DNA of 64,000 nucleotides from Euonymus europaeus (taxonomy: Eukaryota > Streptophyta > Magnoliopsida > Celastrales > Celastraceae). How positions within the stretch are numbered: position 1 is the first letter of the stretch; each line of letters opens with the position of its first letter. This document shows, piece after piece, positions 1-10,073 of this stretch. The position numbers and the translations under genes were made by a program. The stretch covers positions 6,243,001 through 6,307,000 of the forward strand of contig OY756961.1 in the NCBI GenBank assembly GCA_963580455.1. The letters run 5' to 3'. The notes below the pieces were generated by a model, which was not told where the DNA came from, ran no database searches, and was given only the letters and a program-made list of their open reading frames with translations.

Positions 1-140
1 AAAATAAATATATTACTAAAAATAAATAATTAAATATATTAGTAAAAATGTTAATATATTATTAAATATAAATAAATAACAATTTATTATTAAATAAAAA
101 ATGAGTATATTATTAAATAAAATAAATAATACACTGTAAC
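1..140. repeat. AT-rich low-complexity tract
   Basis: The left edge is almost pure A and T, with reiterated TATTA and AATAAATAA words. No coding potential is seen. It may be the end of a larger AT-rich repeat outside the window. Confidence 0.6.
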
Positions 141-951
141 ATTAAGGGTATTTTGGTCATTTGGCTGAAATATAAGGGGTAGTTTTGACTTTTCATTTTT
201 GATAGAAGGTAAATGCTGATGAAAATGATTTTTTATGTAGTATTTGAAAATTATAACATATATGATAAATTGTTCTTGGGTGTTTTGTTATTTAGCCTTT
301 TGTGTGTAGCATGTAAGCTGAATGTTAAATTATATGCTAACGAGAATTGTTTATGAAAAAAGCACATAATATTTTGTATCCGAAATATTCATAGGTGAGT
401 GAGTGATGATGTAATTTTACATTTTCAAAATTAATTTGAAGTCAAAATGAGTGACTATAGTTATCCACACCTAAGATTATGGATGTCATAAATAAAAAAT
501 TTTAAAATTTTTATATGAATATATCCACCAATAGACAACATGGCGGCTGATTAGAGGATGAGGTTTCATTTCATGACATCACATACTATTGAGATCATAA
601 CTGGACGTACTCTCATTCTCCTTGTCCTAATTGGAGGTAAACTTAAACCACCATCAGCCATCCACGTGTCCCACCCATCATGCGGTATATCTATCTATAG
701 ACAACTTCATAGTTTTTTTTTCCTACTTTTAAGGATTAAGTGGTTAATACAAGTAATTATATCTGGTTGTTTGTTAGGCTGTGAATAGTGAATTATTGTA
801 GGAAGTCCTCATACATTGAACGCAGTCACCATAGGACAAAAGAAAAACACAACACCCATAAAAGGAAAAAAGAGGAGTAAAAGACTGGATAAGTATTGAG
901 AATTCCAAGTTTTTTAAGGATCAAATTAGGGTTGAGGAATGTTCTATTCAA

Positions 952-970
952 TCTCTCTCTCTCTCTCTCT
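952..970. repeat. (CT)n microsatellite
   Basis: Roughly nine to ten tandem CT dinucleotides in otherwise unremarkable intergenic DNA. Confidence 0.9.
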
Positions 971-1498
971 CGGAGCTGGCCAACTCTCCTTTTACAAAAC
1001 AAGTGCTTAATGATTGATGCATCCAAGCTATCAAAGTACATAAATATAGCTGTTATATTTCTAAGTTAAGTAAGTGACTCTCATGGTCATTGACTGTTGA
1101 CTAGAATATGCTTTTGTTGAACTCATTTCACAGATGATGAGCTTGAAAACTACTGGAGACCACTCACTCTAGCTCATGCGGAAAGTGTAAACACTAGCTG
1201 GAACTGGAACTGAAAGCTTCAACCATGTAAGCAAGCTTTACATGAATCAATGAACACATATATGACAATTTATAGCTGTAAAGCAGTGCTTGAAATTTAG
1301 GGTTCAAGAACAGTTTGTTTGGCAGAGAACATGCACACTAAGAAGCTCACTTGATGAAGTGTGAAACCAGCATATTTTAGACCAGCCTAGCACGGAAAAC
1401 GAAGAAAATTAGGGACTTAAGCGACTTCGGCTTTGCTTGTCAAACATGAAAATAACAATTTTGAGGTGTTTTTAAAGTTGCGGTTATGACCGATTTCG

Positions 1499-1622
1499 GA
1501 GTGTTTTTAAAGCCCCTTAATTCCGGTCAAATTAATACTAAATTGATTTTGGAGGATTTAAAAAACCTTCCAAAATCAGTGTTATTAAAATGTAAACAAT
1601 TAAGGCTTTTTAAAACCCCTCA
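1499..1622. mobile_element. Foldback MITE-like inverted repeat
   Basis: Two arms of about 56 bp (1499-1556 and 1566-1622) are imperfect reverse complements around a loop of about 10 bp. The innermost stem is near-perfect: GATTTTGGAGG pairs with CCTTCCAAAATC. No clean target duplication is visible, so this is either a decayed MITE or a chance hairpin. The 89-residue open frame running over it is explained by the repeat and is not a gene. Confidence 0.45.
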
Positions 1623-3472
1623 TTTCCAGCCACTAGAAAAACTATCATTACCAGTCTCCCAAGCAGACCCTAGCATGGCGAACGCGTGTGAACGATCAGC
1701 AGACCTTGATGTTTCAAGCATTTTTAAATTTAATCTGACATATTTCTTCGTTTAATTATGCAGTTCTATCATGTCCCACTCTCATCTAATCTGAAAACAT
1801 CGCCAATCTTTCTTTGTTTTTGTGTGTGTAAAGGGTCCACCAATATATTAACAAGGACAAGAACCTACAAATACAAAACAAAACAAAAAACAAAGGGCAG
1901 GGTCAAGACTAGCACAGGGTTTAGGACGCACGTGTGATGTAAATAGCATGGATTACGTGCAGTTTTTAAGTAGGTGAGTTTTTGATTTAGTCAATATAAC
2001 AGATACCAAACAAGAATCTCCCCCAACAATCATGTCTAAAGTCTCAACCAAAATTCTTGACTTAGTCAAGCTACGTTAAGGGATCTGCAATATGACAATG
2101 GTATCATACTATCATCCCTATACTGAGCATAATATGACACGTGACAAGTTCGTTTACGCGTACACTATGTGATTATCTAAGTATGCATGCCCGAAGTAGC
2201 CGGAAAGCATCCCCAAGAAACCCAGAAAGTAGTACTTTTGACATTTCAAAGAAGTATATGATATCTCTCTGTGTTGTTTGCACCTGGAAATGTCTACATA
2301 AGCTAAGATGACTACTCGATTAAAGAAGGGCAAGGGAAAACAAAAAAGAAGTTCCAAAATTTGGGGAGACTTTCAGCAAATGAAAATGAGGTCAGAAGGT
2401 AGTTGAGCAACGGAAGAGGAAGAATGAGACAAACTTGGTATAGAAAGAGCTAAAACAAGGGAGCTTATTTTAAAACTATAAAAGAATTGGTATCAAAAAA
2501 GTTAAGGATTATCCACAACTCTCAATCAGTAGGATATATATCATTATATCTATCCTCCAAAGATGCTTTTGATTGGCTGATGGGCTTCACGTTATGTTTT
2601 GTTTGCATGCATAGTAGGAGTAATACTATAAATCCTTATGTCATCCATGATGCAAAATAAGAGAGTCTGAGAAAGTCTTCCACCAACATATTTCTCCATT
2701 CCCATGCACTAGGTAACTTGTTCAGCTCAAATTCAAATATTCACATTTCAATTTTATAAAATATATAAACAAATATATCATGTTGTCCTCAAAAAGAGTG
2801 CCCCATAATTTCTCTCTTGGGTCTTGACTCTCAAACTCAGAGATAGCTGATCAAGGAAACAAGTGGTAGAACCATTAGGAGAAAGTAAAGGTGTTACCTC
2901 CATATTCCAAGATTATGATAATAATCAGATTCCTCTCTCCACTTAATGTGATGTTTGATTTTCCATTTACCTGCTCAGATTAAAAAAACATTAAAGCATG
3001 GATTGTAATTCTTTCACCACAGGGTTATGGAATTCATGCCCTCAACACCTAAACTACCAGGGATTGGTTATTACATCAAGTTGTTAAGAGGTTTGACTGA
3101 ATGTAGAGATAAAACAGTCTGACTAGTCAAGAGGTATGCATGAATAAGCATAATCCAGCTAATTTTCAAAGGCAGAAAAGCTTTGATTGTAACCCTTGTA
3201 GTTTTCCACGTGTGGTTCACCTAATCTAGTGACTAGCAGCAATTTCATGTCAAAGAAGAATGCACCAGATTTCGCATGCGGGCATTACATAGTGAGTTTG
3301 GCCTAACCTGGAACTGTAAGCGGGAAAACAAGGTTATGGAATATCTGTGGTCTTGTCAAAAAATTATTTAACAAAAGAATTACTAGTAATATTTAGGGAT
3401 ACAAACTTCCAAGAGACAGCTGCATATATTCTAATTTATAGTCTTATTTACTGTTCAACAGACGAACATGTC

Positions 3473-3640
3473 ACCAATGGTAGAGTGCAGATGCCAGATA
3501 TGCAATCTAAAGGTCACAAGTTCATTACCTGAAATAGCCTCCCGCATATTATGCAAGGGTAAGATCTGCGTACATCCTTTCCGTCATCCTACTCATTGAG
3601 GAAACTTTGTGCATGAGAGTTGTTTATCTTTTACCTTACT
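3473..3640 (+). mobile_element. tRNA-derived SINE, Au-like, decayed
   Basis: An A-box-like GGTAGAGTGCAG is followed about 30 bp later by a B-box-like GGTCACAAGTTCATTACC. Then come GCCTCCCGCAT, a GGGTAAGATCTGCGTACATCC core and TTTGTGCATGAG. This order matches the Au family of plant SINEs. Many substitutions suggest an old copy, and no target duplication could be defined. Confidence 0.6.
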
Positions 3641-3799
3641 GTTCAACACAATTTAATAAAGTCTACTGCCATTTTTGGGCACTCAAGTATATAATCCATA
3701 TAAAGTAATACATTGTCACCATTTGTTTGACAAAATAAAAGCATGAAATAGTGACACAGTGCTACCCATTGGTCCCAATGCAAAATTTTGAAAGTCTCC

Positions 3800-4135
3800 T
3801 CGTGCTGGGGTAAGGCTATCCACTTCTCGACTTTTCTCATCCGGTAGTGATAAATAGCCCGTATATATTGTCCCATTTCATTATAACATAATATTTCATT
3901 GTAAAATTTACAATAAAATATGATATTGCAAATAAATATGAACACTTACAATAGAATATAATATTACAATGGGAAATTACAATGGAATATGATATTCCAT
4001 TGTAAGTTTACAACGAATATATAATATTACAATGGAATGAAACAATATGAGCCATAGAACCCTGGGCCATATAACATTTTCCTTTCCCATCCCCGCGTCC
4101 ACTACGGAAGTCTTGTGCACGAGGCATTTTAAACC
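3800..4135 (+). mobile_element. Second Au-like SINE, split by a MITE
   Basis: The 5' piece (about 3805-3850) carries GCTGGGGTAAGGCT. The 3' piece (about 4085-4130) carries CCCCGCGTCCACTACGG and TCTTGTGCACGAGG, the usual end of Au SINEs. The pieces are in the expected order but separated by about 190 bp of inverted-repeat DNA, which indicates a nested insertion. The RNA-polymerase-III box region is not clearly preserved. Confidence 0.45.
3864..4051. mobile_element. Foldback MITE nested in a SINE
   Basis: The centre is a perfect 14-bp inverted repeat (3977-3990 and 3992-4005) with one unpaired base. Outer ends around 3864-3890 and 4030-4051 are imperfect inverted copies of each other. The A/T-rich body with repeated ATTACAATGG words has no coding capacity. 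Its family is not known. Confidence 0.5.
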
Positions 4136-5881
4136 ATTTTTTCAAATATTTTAATTATTAATATTTGACATTACTAAACAGAAAACTGAACGAATTTCAG
4201 CACCATATAAAACCAAATTACCTCAATCAGGCTTAATGCTTATCCCATCAGCATATCATCACAGATCAATCCACTTATCATCAGGCACAGTTTCAGAAGG
4301 TTTGTCTCAGCATGTGAATCAACCTCTGAAAAAAAGCAGGGAAAAAGAAGTCATTCTCAAAATGGAAATCAACACCTGTCAATCCTCATTCACTAGAACC
4401 AACCAAAAAGAGACAAATGAAATGAAAGTATCAAATGCCACCCTAAGGAGAGAGAAGGGCTATGATCAGGTAAACAGTGAAACAACACTGCAGAGGTTGA
4501 TATTCTAAGAACAGTAAACAGTAAGAATCACCATTTAATCACACAAAATATAATTTTAGAATTCCCATCCTTCTATAAGAAGAGAAAAGGGCTATGATCA
4601 AGTAAACAAACTTAATGTCAGTGAGAACTCCATTGGACACAGGGAACTCCATTGGATGCAAATGGACAAATGACCATTTCATATGTCCTAATCACTATAG
4701 CCAGATCTTTCACATTCAAACATTTAACAAAATACTATGGATTTGCTAACAAAGAGACTATTTTTGCAAGGGCTCAAAGGTCAGTCTTATTTATGGGATG
4801 AGACTGCAAAGCAGCCAAGAAACAAATTCTTCATAAGGAATAAAGAAATAAAAAGAATATCATAGAAAGCTATGATAATCACATTGTCTAATGTACAAAG
4901 CTCTTCATAAAGCATAACCATCTATCATTCTCAATCTGCTAAGCTCATGTGAAGGATTCTGCCACAAATGTTTATTTTGTAAAAGGTCAAAAGATTGTTT
5001 GCACCAGAAAAAGACACCAAGGGGGAGCCATCATTATGCAACAAGAAATGTCAGAAAGTCCTAGAAGAAAATTTATCCATTATGACCACTCGATTAACCT
5101 AGTTTTCAATTTTATGTTCCACAATACCAAAACTATAAGTTGCTAAACCAAATGCCAAATAGAATTTTAAGTTTCCACACCGCTGAATGCCCTTTGTCAC
5201 TGATATAATAGCACACGGCCACACTCATAAGCACAAAACATCTATATAGAGTCAATTGAATGAAATCACATCACAAATTATTCACATTAGCTACAAGGAT
5301 CTCCTCAGATTTTTCCCTAAATCAAACAACTAAACACCCTTATCCCCAACTCACACAGATGGCTCAAGTTTTAACTAGCCTAGATATAATTGAGAGAGTG
5401 TATAGTTGAATACAAGAAAAAAATTCCCCCAAAACAAAACATTTCAAACTAAGAAAAATAAGGTCTGTCTGACTTCAATGTGGACAACCTCTAACTTCAA
5501 GTGCACCCAAAATGAAGTCCACGAGAAGGGGTTTTTCTTTAGGTGGAGATGGGGGCTGGGGGTGTCTCACAACTCACAAGGAGAAACTAGAAAGTAAAGC
5601 GGGCACTGACGGCACGTGTCGTGGAGAGTTCCATTCATTGTCATAATTAAATGGAAGCAATCAAGTAATTGGGAGGAATTTTGTAGACATGATGTGACCA
5701 GAGATCTCTATGAAGGTTCATGCGTTTGGTGGATATGCAATGGTTTACAATGCCGACTTGCCACAGTCATGACTCATGACATACACAAAAAACTGTAATT
5801 TTGAGACTTAGTATGCATGAGAAGCTAATGGTACCGGAAAGAGAAGCCTCATTCCCAGACAACCATTCTAGTTTCAGGTCG
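4136..5881. other. Intergenic, 3' side of the PPR gene
   Basis: No gene, RNA gene or clear mobile element is seen. The stretch is rich in A on the + strand and has only short open frames without homology that I recognise. The part next to 5882 should hold the PPR gene's 3' untranslated region. Confidence 0.5.
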
Positions 5882-7612
5882 TCACATAAAATCATTTTTC
5901 TCATCAGTTTTTTCAGAGACTGCCCTGGTCTGTTTGCCTGACTGACCACGAGCCAATTGACTATCTTTTGACTCTTTAATCTGACACACAGCAATATGTT
6001 TATTTGCTAACCAAGCTTGAATCATCTCCTCTATCTTTGGTTCGAGCAATAACTGCTTTTCCTTCATCTCTATGTAAAATTTGTAAGCTTCCTCCAACTT
6101 CCCATTCAAGAAGAGTCCATGTATCAGAACAATATATGAACTACGATCAGGACCTAAGCCACTTTTACAGATCTCATCCCACACCTTGAAAACATTGTCA
6201 AGCTGGCGCCAACGACAAAACTTCCTGATCAACATAATATAGGTTTCAATAGTGGGTTGGCAGTCCATTTCTCTCATCTTCTCTAAAAGAACAAACACTT
6301 CTTCTGCAGTCCTCCCCAGATGAAAGAAGGCATGGTAAGTCCGTATTGTAGGAGAGAGACCACGCCGCAACATCTCTTCAAAAACCTGCCTGGCCTCAAA
6401 TATTTTCCGTACCCTACAAAGAGGCTTGATCAGTGAGTTATAAGTAACAACGTCAGGAGCTACACCTTTTTCTTCCATTGTTTTCATCAGATTGATGGCC
6501 TCTTTTACCTGCCCATCCTTCGCAAGAGCGTGAATTACTGCATTATAAACTTTTCTATCCGGAATGATTCCCATTTCCTTCATTCGTTCGTAGAGCTTAA
6601 ACACCTTATATAGGTTACCCGCCTTTGAATGACAAGACATGGTGCTGGCATATGAGACAGCATCATAGCTGATGCCTCTCTTGCTCATCTCCATCCACAC
6701 TCTCTCTGCTTCTCGTGGACTTCCAATCAAGTTACACCACCCATTGAGCACAATATTAAAGCTCTTTGTATTAAATGGAAAAACATCTTTGTTACAGAAC
6801 AGTAAATGCTCCGCATCTTGCACATTCTTGTACCGACAAAGTGCAGATAGAAGGCTGTGAAACTCATTCATCCCCATATCAAATTTAAACTGTTTATATG
6901 CATAGAAAGTGTTTATAGCACGAGCCACATCATGCACTGCACAATATCTCCTGATCATAATCAATAAAGTATGTGGCTTGACAAGGGACACACCAGTCCT
7001 AGACCCTCTCATCTCATCAATCAATGCCCAAGCTGTATCAAACTTTCTCATCTTCCCAAGAATAGATATCATTGAGTGGTACTGCCGCACAGAATGGGCA
7101 TAGCCTGGCTGCTTCCCTGCCCACAAGAAGAAAGTGAACGCTGTCTCCCAATCATTTCTTACCCGAGAAAGAGCTTCGTCCACTAACTCCTCTGTGGCTC
7201 TAACACCGCACTGCTCAAGCTTGTTTTTCATCTCCACTCTATTACTACCCAGTTCTTGCAATATGCCCACAACGGTATCTACGTCGCGAACAAGACCTTC
7301 ATCTCTCACCCTCAGCTGTTTAACGGCAACATCTTCAAGTTCTTTCTCATCGTCATCGTCATCAGCATCATTATCACCCTCCTCATCATCATTTTTACTA
7401 AAATCTTCTTGTAACCTGGGATTCGCTGTAGCGCTTGGGAATTCTAGATTCGACGTGGAGAAAGAAGAGGCAAAATTCGAAAACTCAGAATTTGTAGCTT
7501 CGGTGATGGGTCTTACGCATTCGATCTCTCTCGTATAAGTAAAATTGCGATGCGTTCGATCAATAATCGAAAGAATCCATGGCGTCGATCTTACGACTCT
7601 GATTCCTCGCAT
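5882..7612 (-). CDS. P-class pentatricopeptide repeat (PPR) protein, mitochondrial type
   Basis: A single uninterrupted 576-codon frame. PPR proteins bind organellar RNA with a one-repeat-per-base logic and act in RNA stability, splicing or translation. Residues 1-50 are basic and Ser/Thr-rich, fitting a mitochondrial presequence. Residues about 75-95 form an acidic run (DDDDDEKELED). Around ten 35-residue PPR motifs follow from about residue 175 to 535, for example DVVTYNSLIKPLCRVRKIFE and DRKVYNAVIHALAKDGQVKE. The eighth repeat is short by a few residues. There is no E, DYW or SMR domain, so this is a P-class member without editing-deaminase function. The lack of introns is usual for the family. 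It resembles Arabidopsis At5g15010-type proteins from memory, which I could not check. The RNA target is unknown. Confidence 0.92.
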   Translation of the reverse strand: MRGIRVVRSTPWILSIIDRTHRNFTYTREIECVRPITEATNSEFSNFASSFSTSNLEFPSATANPRLQEDFSKNDDEEGDNDADDDDDEKELEDVAVKQLRVRDEGLVRDVDTVVGILQELGSNRVEMKNKLEQCGVRATEELVDEALSRVRNDWETAFTFFLWAGKQPGYAHSVRQYHSMISILGKMRKFDTAWALIDEMRGSRTGVSLVKPHTLLIMIRRYCAVHDVARAINTFYAYKQFKFDMGMNEFHSLLSALCRYKNVQDAEHLLFCNKDVFPFNTKSFNIVLNGWCNLIGSPREAERVWMEMSKRGISYDAVSYASTMSCHSKAGNLYKVFKLYERMKEMGIIPDRKVYNAVIHALAKDGQVKEAINLMKTMEEKGVAPDVVTYNSLIKPLCRVRKIFEARQVFEEMLRRGLSPTIRTYHAFFHLGRTAEEVFVLLEKMREMDCQPTIETYIMLIRKFCRWRQLDNVFKVWDEICKSGLGPDRSSYIVLIHGLFLNGKLEEAYKFYIEMKEKQLLLEPKIEEMIQAWLANKHIAVCQIKESKDSQLARGQSGKQTRAVSEKTDEKNDFM

Positions 7613-7896
7613 TTCTATCTTTAAATGAGAATGTGAAGACAGAATATAGAGAGAAAAATGTAAATACTATCTACCGATAATGGATGCGGACTCGTTCGCA
7701 AAAATGTCTGACAGAATAAAACCAAACCTTCTAGGGGCCACAAGAAGTAATAAACTCTTGCGCGCGGACTGTAGTGAGTGACCAAGCTTTCTACGAGACC
7801 CAGAAGAAACGATCAACTCCTGCGCAGTTGCGCGGACTGCAGTCAGCAAGAATACCAGTTGCCAGTCTTTATCTCCCCTGCATTAATTTTTGAAGG

Positions 7897-8838
7897 GGAA
7901 ATATTCCCAGCCCCCAAATATGGTGTATGGATAAATATCTCTTAGAATTAATGCAAATAGTAAACAGACTCTCACTATTCGTTAAAGAAAACGGTCAACT
8001 CTACTAAATTTGATTAAAAATATAAATAACGGTCAACTATATTAAATCTGATTAAAAATATAAATAACTGTCAATACATTTAGGATATTCGTACAAAATA
8101 GAAATCATAAGAGGCTATTTGCACAAAACATAAAATGACCAAATTCATAATAATAACAATAATCTTGTCCAGAAACATACTGTCACAGTCTTAAAAATCA
8201 AAACATAAGAACAATCTCATGTCCAAAAACAAATAGTCACATACATAGTAGTTTCTCACTATCAAATCCTACCCGACTATCAAATCCTACCCGACTATCA
8301 AATCCTACCGAACTATCAAGACAAAAGGATGATGTTGTCTTCAAAATCAGTTTGATTTTCAGTTCAGTCTCGTTTAGAAGGTTTGACAATAGGGATCTTA
8401 GGGCAAGGAGGTCCTTTTCTAGGGTTTTTTTGAGAGATTTTAATTGAAGATTTTGTTCTTGACCTTGGTGGAACAAAAGGCTTCAAACCTGAAGCACCAG
8501 TTGGTGCTGCTATTGCTGCTACTCTGACAGTAGGGGCTGGAGCTTGCATTTTTGGGTCTGTTTGTCATTTACGTTAGTTCAGGGGTATTTGCACATACAC
8601 TATAGTTGGGGGGTCTGGGCATATGGATTTGTAATTACTCATAAAATAATAATTATTTTAATGTTAATCATTTTATCTGTCTTAATATTACAATTAACCT
8701 CAAATTAACTTTAGTTTGGGAGAGTTTGCCGTTTTCTTTAACGGTCAACTCAATATTGGGGGTCTGTTTGCCATTTACGTTAGTTCAGAGGGGTATTTGC
8801 ACATACATCATAGTTTAGAGGGGTCTGGGCATATTTCC
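7897..8838. mobile_element. Non-autonomous Mutator-like element
   Basis: The two ends are inverted copies for about 110 bp: the left begins GGAAATATTCCCAG and the right end reads, in reverse, GGAAATATGCCCAG. Both then reach a shared GTTAAAGAAAACGG block. Flanks TTTTTGAAG and TTTTTGAAT look like a 9-bp target duplication with one change if the element ends 2 bp outside these borders. The segment 8558-8628 is a direct repeat of 8758-8828, so the right end is duplicated. The interior has a minus-strand open frame of 61 codons (8364-8549, Pro/Lys-rich), perhaps captured DNA. No transposase is present. Confidence 0.6.
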
Positions 8839-8869
8839 TTTTTTTGAATAAGAGAAGCCGATCTAGGGC

Positions 8870-9269
8870 TCGACATTCGGGAAATTTGTATAAATGACCT
8901 GAACTTTTTTTTTAAAAAAAAGAAATGACATTGTCCCTAAAACCGCTAGCATGGAAATTGTTAAACCAAATGGATATATGACTTAATTTAAATTTGTTGA
9001 GACCAAAATACGTTTATTTTGAAGAATAAAACAGGAGAAAACTCTTTCGTCAACCTTCTTCTCTCGACTAGACTTAATATGCTCACTTATGATATCTGAA
9101 AACATCTGCCCTCTATTCGTACTTTTCGTTTAGATTTCGTCGTCAAAGTGAAGATATTTTGTTTCGGAACTTTACATATCTCGTATATCAAGTGAGTCCA
9201 TCCGTATTTGAATGTTTCATATTTTTCTATGAACTAACGCAAGTCACTTTTTTCGTAGGTCGAAAATAT
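8870..9269. other. Unassigned, possible transposon arm
   Basis: About 400 bp without a gene. It begins GGGAAATTTGTATAAATGAC, which resembles the kind of end seen in Mutator-like elements, and it leads directly into the minisatellite. No matching inverted end was found. Confidence 0.3.
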
Positions 9270-9605
9270 TATTAGTTGGTTGGGCAATTGAAATCATATG
9301 ATCGAGCACACTATTAAGTGGTGTGCAGCTATTTAGTCGGTCGAGCATGTATTTGGTTAGTTGAGCCTCTATTTAGTTGGTCAAGCAGGTATTAAACTAT
9401 GGTCAAACATGTATATGGTTGGTCAAGCAGGTAGGTAGTAAAACATCGTCCAGCATGTATTGAGTTGGTCGAGCTGGTATTAGAAAATGATCGAGCATGT
9501 ATTTGGTTGGTCGAACATGCATTAAAATGTGGTCGAGCATGTATTTACTTGGTTAAGCAAGAATTAAAACATGGTTGAACATGTATTTGCTTGGTCGAGC
9601 AGCAA
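9270..9605. repeat. Minisatellite, GGTCGAGCATGTATTT type
   Basis: About twelve imperfect tandem units of roughly 25-32 bp built on TTGGTCGAGCATGTATT and TTGGTCGAGCAGGTATTAAA, in alternating versions. Unit lengths are not multiples of three and stops are frequent, so it is not coding. The word pattern (TTGGTYGAG at ~25-30 bp spacing) parallels the large arrays at 51.9-53.6 kb. Confidence 0.75.
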
Positions 9606-10073
9606 AGATAAGAATCGGAATTTTCTTACTACAAAGATGTAACAAACCCTAAAGCTTAATTTCAATAAAAAAAATAAGAAATGAAATCAGTGACATATTG
9701 ACCTCAATGTATTAGAAAAATACCAAAATGTTGCCAAAAATTATGGTCGACAATTAATTGTTGATGTTGTTGAGATTTTTGATGTCGAATAAGGCTCAGA
9801 GTTTTCAAAACAAAATGAACTAATTCAATTCAATCACACTGGGAACTATAAATCAGAATAATTCGTAATGTGAATACAAATAGAGAAAAAAAATTTAATA
9901 CTATTCAGATTTCCCAATATTTAAGACCAAAATCTGATTCTGATTTCACGATTCAATTTTGAACACTGAAATGTTCTTTATACGTGAATTCTTCTGTGCA
10001 AAGAGCTGTCGATGCTAATGAACGGCATGTCTGGCTGATTCAAGCTGATAAAGGAGTTAAATGTCTGTCATGT
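9606..10073. other. 3' flank of the apyrase gene
   Basis: No coding sequence is seen. Being directly downstream of the apyrase stop codon, the right part is expected to be its 3' untranslated region; AT-rich stretches near 9660 could hold polyadenylation signals. Confidence 0.4.

Larger units (their letters stand above)
141..3472. other. Intergenic, no gene recognised
   Basis: Open frames here are short, lack family motifs and show no consistent splice pattern. A CT microsatellite lies at 952-970 and a foldback element at 1499-1622. A short stretch near 1132-1210 reads like the tail of a MYB repeat (DDELENYW after an acceptor-like CAG), but this is too little to call a gene. Confidence 0.5.

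Noticed and set aside
1132..1210. MYB-like exon (DDELENYW after an acceptor-like CAG)
   Set aside because: Only eight residues resemble the third MYB helix, no upstream MYB repeat exons are seen, and the frame ends soon after.
1486..1755. 89-codon plus-strand frame
   Set aside because: It runs across an inverted repeat and its sequence follows from that; no homology is recognised.
7134..7538. 134-codon plus-strand Ser-rich frame
   Set aside because: It is the antisense shadow of the acidic stretch of the PPR gene.
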